From Campylobacterales bacterium (GTDB taxonomy: Bacteria > Campylobacterota > Campylobacteria > Campylobacterales > Arcobacteraceae): a DNA stretch of 20,560 nt. How positions within the stretch are numbered: the stretch's first letter is position 1; each line of letters starts with the position of its first letter. The position numbers were made by a program, and so were the translations under genes. The notes below the pieces were generated by a model that was given only the letters and a program-made list of their open reading frames with translations, was not told where the DNA came from and did no database searches. Location of the stretch: the NCBI GenBank assembly GCA_027064245.1, contig JAMOPZ010000033.1, positions 1-20,560 of the forward strand, written 5' to 3'. Below are positions 1 through 8,301 of the stretch, in pieces.

Positions 1-442
1 TAAAAGTTCTCTGGATAGGAAATGGCATAGAAGTAGCACTAAAAGCATTTACAGCATCACTGTTTTCTAATTTTTCAAACCCTTCAATCAAATATTTAGG
101 TTGTAGCAATGGTGCAGTTGCATAGACAGTACAATAGTAATCATACTCTTCACCCATACTTTTTAAATATTCCAAAACATTATCTATAACAGGTTGCGTA
201 GCAGTATAATCATCAGCTAGTTCTTTTGGTCTTAAAAAAGGTACTTCTGCTCCATATTTTTTTGCAACTTCTGCTATCTCTTCATCATCTGTCGAAACTA
301 TCACCTTTTCAAATATCTTTGATTTTAATGCTGTTTCTATACTATATGCTATAAGAGGTTTACCAAAAAAATCTTTAATATTTTTTCTTGGTATCCTCTT
401 ACTTCCACCTCTTGCGGGAATTATTGCGACTGCTTTAGCCAT
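1..442 (-). CDS. pseF: PseF, CMP-pseudaminic acid cytidylyltransferase (partial, runs off left edge)
   Basis: This gene activates pseudaminic acid with CTP to give CMP-pseudaminate, the donor for flagellin or surface-glycan glycosylation. The reading frame starts at the ATG at 442-440 and stays open for 147 codons to the window edge, so the C-terminal part is missing. The N-terminus reads MAKAVAIIPARGGSKRIPRK, the nucleotide-binding loop of CMP-nonulosonate synthetases; SKRIP is the form usual in PseF, whereas NeuA/LegF usually have SKGIP. A TDDEEIAEVA segment and an ATAPLLQP segment follow, both typical of the family. Its start overlaps the pseC stop by 8 bases, and pseB and pseC lie directly upstream. 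pseG, pseH and pseI are expected further left but cannot be seen. Function is inferred from family motifs and pathway context, which agree. Confidence 0.9.
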   Translation of the reverse strand, partial: MAKAVAIIPARGGSKRIPRKNIKDFFGKPLIAYSIETALKSKIFEKVIVSTDDEEIAEVAKKYGAEVPFLRPKELADDYTATQPVIDNVLEYLKSMGEEYDYYCTVYATAPLLQPKYLIEGFEKLENSDAVNAFSATSMPFPIQRTF

Positions 443-1562
443 CTAAAACCTCCATAAGATTTTTTATAATATATGCCTGCTCATCATCTTTGAGAGTAGG
501 ATATATTGGTAAAGAAAAACACTCATCATAATATCTATCCATAACAGGCGTTTTTTCATCACCATAGCCAAGTTTTTTATAGTAAGGTTGTTTGTTTATA
601 GGTATATAATGAAGCTGTAATCCTATATTTCTATCCCTCATTTCAACAAAAAGTTTCTCTTTGGTTATGTTTACTTTAGTAAAATCAACTCTTACCACAT
701 ACAGATGATAGGACGAATTTCCATTATACATATAAAGTGGTTTTATAATACTTTTACAGAAAATCTCATCATATGTTTTTGCTATTTCTATCCGTTTTTC
801 TATAAAATATTTAAGTTTTTTTAACTGCGAGAGTCCCAATGCACACTGTATATCTGTTATACGATAATTAAAACCTAACTCCTGCATCTCATATTCCCAT
901 GGTTTCATCTCTAGTGTTTTAACCATACCATGATTTCTTAAAATCAATAACTTCTCATATATCTCTTTGAAGTTTGTGGTTATTGCCCCACCTTCACCTG
1001 TTGTCATATGCTTAACAGGATGAAATGAAAAAATACTACAATCACTGTTTTTGCAACTTCCGGCTTTTATCCCATCACAGACTGCACCTATAGCATGTGC
1101 ATTATCTTCCAAAATTATAATGTTGTAATTTTCTTTTAAATATTTTAGTTTTTTTTGATTTAACATATTTCCACTAAATGCTACTGCATAGATAGCCTTT
1201 ATCGAAGTATCATCTTTTAACTTTTGTTCACAAAGATCAAAATCTATATTGCCATCTTCTGCTATATCAATAAAAACAGGTTTTGCATCTACATACAACA
1301 GGGAATTGGAAGTAGCTAAAAACGAATTTGGAGTTGTCAGAACTTTATCACCTTTTTGTAACAAAGCCAGTGAAGACAAATGAAGAGCAGCTGTTCCGTT
1401 TGATACAGCTACACAATATTCAGCTTGACAATATTCAGCAACTGCTTCCTCAAACTCTTTTACTTTTGGACCTATTGTAAGATAATCAGACTTTAAAACA
1501 TCACAAACCACATCTATGTCATCTTGTGTGATAGTTTGCTTTCCATAGGGAATAAAAGACAC
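435..1562 (-). CDS. pseC: PseC, UDP-4-amino-4,6-dideoxy-N-acetyl-beta-L-altrosamine transaminase
   Basis: PseC is the PLP- and glutamate-dependent aminotransferase that aminates C4 of the 4-keto product of PseB, the second step to CMP-pseudaminic acid. The 375-residue protein has the DegT/DnrJ/EryC1 fold: SNGTAALH at about 54-61, LEDNAHAIGA with the PLP-ring aspartate at 153, and FSFHPVKHMTTGEGG with the aldimine lysine at 184, close to the position known in Helicobacter PseC. The start codon is GTG at 1562-1560, directly after the in-frame TAG of pseB. It is supported by an AAGGA site 7 bases upstream and by the next in-frame Met lying far inside the conserved domain. Length is normal for the family. 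It sits between pseB and pseF, and its end overlaps pseF by 8 bases, suggesting coupled translation. Confidence 0.93.
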   Translation of the reverse strand: MSFIPYGKQTITQDDIDVVCDVLKSDYLTIGPKVKEFEEAVAEYCQAEYCVAVSNGTAALHLSSLALLQKGDKVLTTPNSFLATSNSLLYVDAKPVFIDIAEDGNIDFDLCEQKLKDDTSIKAIYAVAFSGNMLNQKKLKYLKENYNIIILEDNAHAIGAVCDGIKAGSCKNSDCSIFSFHPVKHMTTGEGGAITTNFKEIYEKLLILRNHGMVKTLEMKPWEYEMQELGFNYRITDIQCALGLSQLKKLKYFIEKRIEIAKTYDEIFCKSIIKPLYMYNGNSSYHLYVVRVDFTKVNITKEKLFVEMRDRNIGLQLHYIPINKQPYYKKLGYGDEKTPVMDRYYDECFSLPIYPTLKDDEQAYIIKNLMEVLDG

Positions 1563-2555
1563 CTACAAATCCTTAATCATCTCTAAGAGTTGCTCATGTG
1601 TGAGCCACTCTTTATTATTTCCAGAATTATATTCAAATCCTTGCCGAACAGGCACACCCTTTTCTCCAAGTTTATTAACAGAATAATCTGATATATTTGT
1701 AAACTGTATAGTCGGTTTTATAACAAAATGATCATCAAACTCAAGCGTAAGATGACTATCATCAGCTGGACACATAATCTCATGTAGTTTTTCTCCAGGT
1801 CTAATTCCTATGATTTTATGAGGTAAATTAGGAGCAAGAGCTTTTGCTAACTCTGTTATATACATGGAAGGAATTTTTGGTATAAATATCTCACCACCAT
1901 ACATTCTCTCAAAATTTTTCAAAACAAAATTCACACCATCTTCAAGAGTTATTAAAAACCTTGTCATATTTTCATCAGTAATTGGTAACTCTGTAACGCC
2001 ATCTTGAATAAGTTTTTCAAAAAAAGGTATAACAGAACCGCGAGAACCTGTAACATTACCATACCTGACAACACTAAATCTTGTAACACCATCCCCTACC
2101 ATATTGTTAGCAGCCATAAAAAGTTTATCTGAAGCAAGTTTTGTTGCACCATAAAGGTTTATAGGATTTGCAGCTTTATCAGTAGAAAGTGCTATAACTT
2201 TTTCAACATTGTTTTTAATAGATGCTTTTATAACATTTTCTGCACCGTTTATATTTGTTTTTATACATTCCATAGGATTGTATTCAGCGACAGGAACATG
2301 CTTTAAAGCTGCCGCATGTATGACAAAATCAACACCATTCATAGCTTCATTTAGTCTCTCGACATCTCTTACATCACCTATAAAATATCTCATACACCTA
2401 TCTGTAAATTTCTGAGCCATCTCATACTGTTTAAGTTCATCTCTTGAAAAAATTATTATCTTGTTTGGTTTATACTTAGAGAGGATAATTTCAGCATATT
2501 TTTTACCAAAACTTCCTGTCCCCCCTGTAATTAATATATTTTTATTATTAAACAT
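1563..2555 (-). CDS. pseB: PseB, UDP-GlcNAc 4,6-dehydratase (5-inverting)
   Basis: PseB catalyses the first step of pseudaminic acid synthesis: NADP-dependent 4,6-dehydration of UDP-GlcNAc with inversion at C5, giving the L-arabino-hexos-4-ulose. The 330-residue protein is an extended SDR of the FlaA1/PseB type. It has GGTGSFG at 11-17 for the dinucleotide, IFSRDELKQYEM at 35-46, AALKHVP at 82-88, and the catalytic set STDKAANP (Asp126, Lys127) plus YGATK (Tyr135, Lys139). The S-T-D-K arrangement distinguishes PseB from ordinary S-T-D-E dehydratases. The ATG at 2555-2553 overlaps the end of the flippase gene by 8 bases, and the stop abuts the pseC start. The order pseB-pseC-pseF is common in Campylobacterota. 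Confidence 0.95.
   Translation of the reverse strand: MFNNKNILITGGTGSFGKKYAEIILSKYKPNKIIIFSRDELKQYEMAQKFTDRCMRYFIGDVRDVERLNEAMNGVDFVIHAAALKHVPVAEYNPMECIKTNINGAENVIKASIKNNVEKVIALSTDKAANPINLYGATKLASDKLFMAANNMVGDGVTRFSVVRYGNVTGSRGSVIPFFEKLIQDGVTELPITDENMTRFLITLEDGVNFVLKNFERMYGGEIFIPKIPSMYITELAKALAPNLPHKIIGIRPGEKLHEIMCPADDSHLTLEFDDHFVIKPTIQFTNISDYSVNKLGEKGVPVRQGFEYNSGNNKEWLTHEQLLEMIKDL
1570..1574 (-). promoter_or_regulatory. Ribosome binding site for the GTG start of pseC
   Basis: On the minus strand AAGGA lies 7 bases before the GTG at 1562-1560, inside the last codons of pseB. Because the codon before the GTG is the pseB TAG stop in the same frame, this site together with the GTG fixes the pseC start. 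Confidence 0.7.
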
Positions 2556-4248
2556 CTTTTATTTCTCCATTTTCTATTTTATAAACTTTCTCACATCTTC
2601 TTATAGTACTCAATCTATGTGCGATGATAATAAGAGTCTTATCTTTCGCCACTTCATATATCTCATCCATAATTTTAGCTTCAGTTTCATCATCAAGTGC
2701 CGAAGTTGCTTCATCCAAAACCAAAACATCAGGGTTTTTATATAGAGCCCTTGCTATTGCTATTCTCTGTTTTTGTCCACCAGAAAGCATAACACCACTT
2801 TCTCCAACTTTTGTATCCAATCCGTTTTTGGTTTCTAAAAACTTCCAGATATTAGCTTTTTTAAGAGCTTCTATGGCTTTTTGTTCATCTATATCTACAC
2901 CAAATGCCACATTTTCCCCAACTGTACCATCAAAAAGATAGACAGACTGAGGGATGTAACCAAAATGCCCTCTCCAATCAGTTAAATTTTTCTCAGTTAA
3001 CTTCTCTTTGTCTATGTAAATATTACCACCATTGACTTGATGTAAACCCATAATGATATCAACAAGAGTAGATTTTCCACTCCCACTCTCACCTATAAAA
3101 GCAATTTTATCATTTTTTTCTATAATTAAGTCTAAGTTTTCAATAATATTTTCACTTTTAATGTAACCAAACGAGATGTTTTTTAATTTTATTTTCTTAA
3201 GAAAAACAATTTTATCACTACCTATCTGCTCTGTATATATATGCATATCTTCATGTATTAAATCTATAGATTTATAATATGCTAATATCTGATTAAAACT
3301 TGCCATGATTCTAGTTATTGACGGCAAGATTCTGTATAGTCCCAATACAAAAATTGTCAAAAGACCAAAAGAAGAGGAGATATCTGAATTATTTTTATAC
3401 AAGATAAAAATAACTATCAAAATAACAACACTAAAACCAACAGCTTCAAAAATAAGTCTTGGGAACTGCTGAATAGACCCACTAATTTTATATGTATCTG
3501 TATATTTGGAACTGATATAGTCAAACTCATCCAAAGCTTTTTGTGTATTTTGCAGTTTTAACATTTTTATATTGTTAAAATTTCTATTCAGCATTTCATA
3601 AAATATATTTTGAAATTTTTCCCTCTCTACACCTTTTCTTTTAACCACCTTCGATATGGTTTTTATAAGAAATAGACCAACAAAAAGTAAAATAAATGTT
3701 ATAGCTAAAGCTATTTGATAATTTATATACAATAGCATAGAATATATAAATACAAGTATCAATATCTCACTTAGCAGTATCAAAAAAGCTCTAAAAATAT
3801 CTGTAATATATGATGACTCACTGATAATTATTTTAGTTAAAGATGAACTGTTTTTACCAATAAAATTTTTGTATGGCATATTTAGATAGTTACTAAAAAG
3901 TTTATTTACTATTTTATAGTAACTCACCTGTGTAAAACTCACTATTTTATATATATACAGTGCGTTTATCGAAGCTCTAAAAACATAAAAAACTATTATA
4001 ACAATACCTAAAAATATACTAAATCTTACATAGCTTGAAAACTCAAACATCTCATATACATATTTATAATAAACATTAGACTCAATCAACGAAAAATCAT
4101 TTGCAAGTGAGATATAGGGCATAATTATAGAAACACCGGCGGTTTCAACAACTGCAATAACAATAGTAAATAAAAAAAGATAAAAAAGTGTAAACTTGTC
4201 ACTTTTACTTACAATTGTATTTAACTTTCTTAAAAAATCACTCATCAT
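2548..4248 (-). CDS. pglK: PglK-like ABC flippase for lipid-linked oligosaccharide (fused permease-ATPase)
   Basis: This is a half-size ABC exporter with a membrane domain followed by an ATPase, very probably flipping an undecaprenyl-PP-linked glycan across the inner membrane. Numbering is from the upstream Met at 4254. Hydrophobic segments lie at about 22-50, 78-103, 155-200 and 268-310. The ATPase has Walker A GESGSGKST (388-396), Q-loop YIPQS (433-437), signature LSGGQKQR (490-497), Walker B LVLDEA (511-516) and H-loop AHRLST (545-550). Length and sequence resemble Campylobacter jejuni PglK, including the VETAGVSIIMPYISLANDFS region near the N-terminus. An AAAGGA site sits too close to the ATG at 4254 but 5 bases before the ATG at 4248, which I chose; the ATG at 4245 is equally possible. 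It could serve N-glycans or another surface glycan, since no other pgl gene is visible. Confidence 0.87.
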   Translation of the reverse strand: MMSDFLRKLNTIVSKSDKFTLFYLFLFTIVIAVVETAGVSIIMPYISLANDFSLIESNVYYKYVYEMFEFSSYVRFSIFLGIVIIVFYVFRASINALYIYKIVSFTQVSYYKIVNKLFSNYLNMPYKNFIGKNSSSLTKIIISESSYITDIFRAFLILLSEILILVFIYSMLLYINYQIALAITFILLFVGLFLIKTISKVVKRKGVEREKFQNIFYEMLNRNFNNIKMLKLQNTQKALDEFDYISSKYTDTYKISGSIQQFPRLIFEAVGFSVVILIVIFILYKNNSDISSSFGLLTIFVLGLYRILPSITRIMASFNQILAYYKSIDLIHEDMHIYTEQIGSDKIVFLKKIKLKNISFGYIKSENIIENLDLIIEKNDKIAFIGESGSGKSTLVDIIMGLHQVNGGNIYIDKEKLTEKNLTDWRGHFGYIPQSVYLFDGTVGENVAFGVDIDEQKAIEALKKANIWKFLETKNGLDTKVGESGVMLSGGQKQRIAIARALYKNPDVLVLDEATSALDDETEAKIMDEIYEVAKDKTLIIIAHRLSTIRRCEKVYKIENGEIKDV

Positions 4249-5413
4249 TACCATCCTTTCTTGTTAATAAGTTATTATACAACAACTCCCAGTTATTTAT
4301 ATCAGGATTCCCTTTTAATTTAATATATCTACTTTTATACAACTCATAACTACTTTCATCATAATCTATCCCGAGATTAATGTTTTCATCAAAATCATCC
4401 ATATCTATAATTGTGGATTTTAACTCTTTTGACATAGCTTCAAGCATACTTTGAAGATTTGAATTTTTAATTTCCTGCATTGTTACAAAAAACAATGCTT
4501 TAGTATATAAAACTGCAAAATTAACAGATGTACTTGCATGAAGTATACAAATTTTTGAATTTTTTACTAAATCAACAGTATTTCCAATAATAAATTTTCT
4601 TCCATTCCAATAATCTGGTAATTTATCATAATAAGATCTTGGATGAGCAGATATAACTACCTTAAGATTAAAGACCTTTTCTATATGGTCAAAAAATGTG
4701 GAAAGTTTCCTATAGTAGGATTCGGCAAAGTGGCTATAATCCACCCCATGCCTTATATAGTTCGGATGAAAAGGAAAAAACTCATCCAAAAATACTGCAT
4801 AATCTTCCTTTTGAAATAGACAGGCATCTCTGTGTTTTTGCAAATATAAATCATAATCAAATGCATGTCCATCTATCACCATTGCATCTTTATATCTGTT
4901 TTTTATAATATTATATGACTCCTCCCCTGAAGCAATTACAAATGAATATTTAAATTTATTAAAGAAAAACATATAGAAAGCTTTTCCTGCTAATCGGATA
5001 ATATTTTTAAAACTTAACAGTTTTAATTTTTCAGCTATTCCATACTTTCTATTTGTTGCTGGCAAGGAACCAGAAAGTATAATTCCAAACTCTTTTTTAT
5101 ATTTATAAAGTAAATTTAACACCCTAAGAGATTTAAAACTTGACTCACCAATAAAAGAGATAAATACACTGTCTTTGTTGCAACTTAATATGAATTTTTC
5201 AATCTCTCTGTAAGTAGAAAATTCTTTAACACAATCATAACTATTTTGTTCATTTAAAATATATTTTTTTGCCACCTGGGCATCCATATAAGCCGTAACA
5301 TCCATCACAACAACATCAATACCGTATTTTAAAAATACATCTATACCAAAGCGATCTTTATCCCTCTTCGAAAAAGATGTCTGTGTCAGGTAAACAACTT
5401 GTTTAATTTTCAA
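4238..5413 (-). CDS. GT-B-like putative nonulosonic acid glycosyltransferase, paralogue of 9048-10181
   Basis: I do not recognise a named family for this 391-residue protein. It is clearly related along its length to the protein at 9048-10181. Both share an N-terminal RDxxR(F/Y)G block, a DYDL(Y/F) segment (187-190 here), FLD(E/V) (208-211), a Y-Y-R aromatic block, AHPRS (256-260) and a Ser/Thr-rich element (HASTS, 292-296). Bacterial sialyl- and polysialyltransferases with the GT-B fold carry an acidic motif, an HP motif and a Ser/Thr motif in this order, so a CMP-sugar-dependent transferase is a reasonable inference. There is no signal peptide, fitting a cytoplasmic role. The start is a TTG at 5413-5411; it aligns exactly with the ATG start of the paralogue but has only a weak GAGAG ribosome site. 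It overlaps the end of the CMP-nonulosonate synthetase gene by 11 bases. Confidence 0.6.
   Translation of the reverse strand: MKIKQVVYLTQTSFSKRDKDRFGIDVFLKYGIDVVVMDVTAYMDAQVAKKYILNEQNSYDCVKEFSTYREIEKFILSCNKDSVFISFIGESSFKSLRVLNLLYKYKKEFGIILSGSLPATNRKYGIAEKLKLLSFKNIIRLAGKAFYMFFFNKFKYSFVIASGEESYNIIKNRYKDAMVIDGHAFDYDLYLQKHRDACLFQKEDYAVFLDEFFPFHPNYIRHGVDYSHFAESYYRKLSTFFDHIEKVFNLKVVISAHPRSYYDKLPDYWNGRKFIIGNTVDLVKNSKICILHASTSVNFAVLYTKALFFVTMQEIKNSNLQSMLEAMSKELKSTIIDMDDFDENINLGIDYDESSYELYKSRYIKLKGNPDINNWELLYNNLLTRKDGNDE
4254..4259 (-). promoter_or_regulatory. Ribosome binding site deciding the flippase start
   Basis: AAAGGA on the minus strand runs into the first ATG (4254-4252), so that codon cannot be well served by it. 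It is 5 bases from the ATG at 4248 and 8 bases from the ATG at 4245, so the protein probably begins with MMSDFL or MSDFL. Confidence 0.55.
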
Positions 5414-6110
5414 TATTTAAAGCTCTCATAGAAAATTCAGCCTTTTTAAGATCACTGTATTCATCTATATCTATTCCTCTTTCATGTGACATTACATAAA
5501 AGGAGGTGTCTTTTGATTTTATAAAAACTTTTTCATTTTTAAAAAAATCTACATTTACGATATATATAGCACCATTGATATAATAAAAACTTTGTTTATA
5601 ATCCTGTCTTCTTGTTGCAGTTTTTTCCTGCTCTGCCAAGTAATGCCATTTATCACTCTCAATATCACAAACACACTCATACGGATGTTCAATCATTTCA
5701 TGAACACTGACTAAAGTATTTTTTTTATCTTTTTCAAACTGCCTTATCGCACCATCTATATCTGCAGATACTCTTAGCGGGGAGGTGGGTTGAAGCAACA
5801 AAACCGCATCAGGTACATAACCCCTACTCTTTGCCAACCAATCCAAAGCATCAATAACAACATCCGCTCCTGTTGCTGTATCTCCAGAAAACTTATCTGG
5901 TCTAACATATGAGGTATATAAATCCAACTGCTTTGCAACTTCTATAATCTCTTTATCATCACTTGATAAGAATATCTCATCTATAAGTTTACTCTCTTTG
6001 GCAGCCTCTATAGTATAATGAATTAAAGGTTTGCCATTTAAATCAACTATATTTTTTTTTGGTATCCCTTTTGATCCACCTCTTGCCGGGATAATAGCCA
6101 AAACCTTCAT
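5403..6110 (-). CDS. CMP-nonulosonic acid synthetase, NeuA/LegF type
   Basis: This enzyme couples a nonulosonic acid to CTP, giving the CMP-activated donor. The 235-residue protein begins MKVLAIIPARGGSKGIPKKN, the nucleotide-binding loop of NeuA/LegF, and continues with LSSDDKEIIEVAKQ, RPDKFSGD, LLQPTSPLR and a C-terminal RGIDIDEYSDL metal-binding segment. SKGIP separates it from PseF, and it lacks the IPARYASTR loop of the Kdo-activating KdsB. The ATG at 6110-6108 has an AGAGGT site 8 bases upstream, and 3 bases separate it from the aminotransferase before it. Because it sits beside a KdnA-like aminotransferase instead of in the legI-legG block, the acid it activates is uncertain. Legionaminic acid is the simplest guess, as this is the only non-Pse synthetase visible. 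Confidence 0.88.
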   Translation of the reverse strand: MKVLAIIPARGGSKGIPKKNIVDLNGKPLIHYTIEAAKESKLIDEIFLSSDDKEIIEVAKQLDLYTSYVRPDKFSGDTATGADVVIDALDWLAKSRGYVPDAVLLLQPTSPLRVSADIDGAIRQFEKDKKNTLVSVHEMIEHPYECVCDIESDKWHYLAEQEKTATRRQDYKQSFYYINGAIYIVNVDFFKNEKVFIKSKDTSFYVMSHERGIDIDEYSDLKKAEFSMRALNIEN

Positions 6111-6113
6111 TTG

Positions 6114-7277
6114 TTATACCTCTTTAGCAATATCTAAAAGCTTTTTAGCTATTGATTTTATCTGCTCATCACTCATCTTAACCATTACAGGCAATGCTAT
6201 AGAACGGGATAAAATTTCTTCCGATTTTTCCCAGTGATTTTTTCCATCATTATAAAAATCATACTCTTTAAACATATGTTGCCAGTGTTTTGCAAAATGC
6301 CATTTTATAGCATCAGGAAGATTTTTTGTCCCCAATCCCACTTCACCCATCTTTTTTACAAATTTTTGTGCCTGTTCTTTTGTATCTAAGAAAAACACTA
6401 TACTGTCACCAATATCGCCATCAGCATCAGGAATCTCCCTAAACTCAAAACCAATATCTTTAATAGCCTCTTTTAATTTTATCTGATTTTCTTTTTGTAG
6501 CTTAAGTATGATATCTAGTTTTTTAAACTGTGCCAAGCCAAAAGCAGCCTGCAGTTCACTCATGCGATAGTTAAAACCGGTACAGAATGCATCTTCCACT
6601 CCACGACCTTTTGTAGTGCTGTATTCATGCCCATGATCATGATATGCTCTAGCAGTTACAAACATATTTTTATTATTAGTAACAACCATACCACCTTCAC
6701 CACATATAACAGTTTTACCGCCGTCAAAACTGTATGTACCTATATCGCCAATAGTACCAAGTGCTTTACCAGCAAATTTTCCACCAAGTCCTTGAGCTGT
6801 ATCTTCTAATATTAGTATATTATTTTCTCTTGCGATAGATACTATCTCATCCATCTGAGCACTCACACCCAGCATATGAACAGGAATTACAACTTTTGTT
6901 TTTTCTGTTATCGCTTCTTTAAAACTTTTTGGGCACATGTTTAATGTTTTGTCTATGTCAACAATAACTGGAGTAGCACCAATTTCAAGTATAGCCTCAA
7001 CTGTAGCTACAAAAGTAAAAGACTGTGTAATAACCTCATCACCTTTGTTTACACCAAGTGCTTTTAATGCAACTTTTAGTGCTGTTGAACCAGAAGAAAC
7101 AGCCTGAGCATAAGCCACTCCAACCTTATTTGCAACCTCTTTTTCTAAGTCTCTAACTCTAAAAATATTATCTCTTAAAGCATCAAAACCATGTGCAAAC
7201 ACCACACCGTTACTTTTTGTAAATATCTCATTAATCGCTTCTTGTTCCTCTTTTCCTACTAACTCAAATCCAGGCAT
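6114..7277 (-). CDS. KdnA-like DegT/DnrJ/EryC1 aminotransferase
   Basis: This PLP-dependent sugar aminotransferase has 387 residues. Fold-defining elements are SSGSTALK (61-68), SFTFVATVEA (86-95), LEDTAQGLGG with the PLP aspartate at 159, and YSFDGGKTVICGEGG with the aldimine lysine at 188. The MPGFE N-terminus, the DHGHEYS segment (214-220), EIPDADGD and the late KWHFAKHWQHM region recall KdnA, the Shewanella aminotransferase that installs the 8-amino group of 8-amino-Kdo. I place it in or near that family from memory of those motifs, not from a search. The ATG at 7277-7275 has an AAGGA site 7 bases upstream. The gene directly downstream is a CMP-ulosonate synthetase, fitting a role on an ulosonic acid. 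A nucleotide-keto-sugar aminotransferase is the main alternative. Confidence 0.8.
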   Translation of the reverse strand: MPGFELVGKEEQEAINEIFTKSNGVVFAHGFDALRDNIFRVRDLEKEVANKVGVAYAQAVSSGSTALKVALKALGVNKGDEVITQSFTFVATVEAILEIGATPVIVDIDKTLNMCPKSFKEAITEKTKVVIPVHMLGVSAQMDEIVSIARENNILILEDTAQGLGGKFAGKALGTIGDIGTYSFDGGKTVICGEGGMVVTNNKNMFVTARAYHDHGHEYSTTKGRGVEDAFCTGFNYRMSELQAAFGLAQFKKLDIILKLQKENQIKLKEAIKDIGFEFREIPDADGDIGDSIVFFLDTKEQAQKFVKKMGEVGLGTKNLPDAIKWHFAKHWQHMFKEYDFYNDGKNHWEKSEEILSRSIALPVMVKMSDEQIKSIAKKLLDIAKEV

Positions 7278-7304
7278 TTATTTTTCCTTATATTCTTATT
7301 TATT

Positions 7305-8291
7305 TTACTTTAATATAGAACTTTTAATAATATTACTCAACTTAAAAGCCATTTCCTCAGAAAAATCAAAATTATTAAATAAATTAATATTCTTTTCATA
7401 CAACAAATCAGCATTATACTTATTTTTATTATTACTATAAATTATAATATTTTTCAATACTCTATTAAGTGGTATATAATGAGAACTAGCAAACAGACCT
7501 GCTTCAAAAATATTTTTTAAAACTTTATTTTTATTATTAACAGATATATTAAAACGCCAAACTTGATATTCTTTTTTATATTGAATATCTATAGGTAATT
7601 CATTAGTATAAATACTATTAATATTTTTTTTATGCTTTAAAGTTTTAACAAGTTTATCATTAATGTTTTTTTTATATTCTAAAACTGTTTTAAAAGGTAA
7701 TATTTTATCCCCCAGCCAATTTGAATCATTATATATAAATGAAGACTTTTTCCCTGAAATAAAATTATTTAAATTTTGAAATAAATAATTATAATCTTTT
7801 AAACTAAATAATAATTCCTGCCTAGTATATAAAAAAGTATCTTTCAGATAAGCAAATCCTCCACCTATTTCAATATATTTAGATCCACCCGTACTAAACA
7901 ATGTCAAATCTGCATAAGTTGAATTTAAATAAAAATTTAAGTCAGGAATACACAAACATCTATCATCTATAATAAATAAATTTGAATTAATATCTTTTAT
8001 TTTTTTAAAAAAATCATTAGAATTCATATTTATTCCATATGATTTTATAAACAAAACCCCCACATACTTATTACTCTTATCGTTATCCAAAATTTTGAGA
8101 ACTAATTCTTCATCCATACATAAACTATCATTAGAAATATCGACAAAATCAAAATTAATTCCAGCTTTTAAAAAAGTAAAAGGGATAATGGAGCATCCAT
8201 TTAAAGGAATTAAAAATTTTTGATTCATACACCTAAAATTATTCAAAATATTAAATAATATTACCGATGCTCTATTCTCATAAATAAACAT
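7305..8291 (-). CDS. Short, divergent DegT/DnrJ/EryC1-fold protein (possible PLP aminotransferase)
   Basis: Recognition is partial. Over 328 residues the landmarks of sugar aminotransferases can be traced: an N-terminal ENRASVILFNIL matching the usual Gly-Thr-Ala-Ala-Leu helix, a GINFDFVDIS strand (44-53), FIIDDRC (106-112) in place of the usual E-D-A with Asp109 or Asp110 able to bind the PLP ring, and LFSTGGSKYIEIGGG (131-145) with a candidate aldimine lysine at 138. Compared with normal members, roughly the first 45 residues are absent and the Gly-Thr-Ala-Ala pocket is replaced. The ATG at 8291-8289 follows the methyltransferase gene by 10 bases. The gene is extremely AT-rich. It may be a working aminotransferase of a divergent subgroup, a dehydratase-like relative, or a protein that has lost catalysis. 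Confidence 0.6.
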   Translation of the reverse strand: MFIYENRASVILFNILNNFRCMNQKFLIPLNGCSIIPFTFLKAGINFDFVDISNDSLCMDEELVLKILDNDKSNKYVGVLFIKSYGINMNSNDFFKKIKDINSNLFIIDDRCLCIPDLNFYLNSTYADLTLFSTGGSKYIEIGGGFAYLKDTFLYTRQELLFSLKDYNYLFQNLNNFISGKKSSFIYNDSNWLGDKILPFKTVLEYKKNINDKLVKTLKHKKNINSIYTNELPIDIQYKKEYQVWRFNISVNNKNKVLKNIFEAGLFASSHYIPLNRVLKNIIIYSNNKNKYNADLLYEKNINLFNNFDFSEEMAFKLSNIIKSSILK

Positions 8292-8301
8292 TTAAAAAAA
8301 C

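Noticed and set aside
2520..2525. C6/G6 tract in pseB as a phase-variation switch
   Set aside because: Six bases is shorter than known variable G tracts in Campylobacter, and it encodes the conserved glycines of the cofactor loop.
2209..2941. Plus-strand open frames opposite pseB and the flippase gene
   Set aside because: They are antisense to strongly conserved coding sequence, have no family features and no plausible ribosome sites.
5403..6110. Reading this synthetase as KdsB (CMP-Kdo) because of the KdnA-like neighbour
   Set aside because: Its nucleotide loop is the ARGGSKGIP type of NeuA/LegF, not the KdsB type.
7278..7304. The 27-base gap as a promoter or terminator
   Set aside because: It holds a ribosome site and AT-rich sequence, but no convincing -35/-10 pair and no hairpin followed by a T run.
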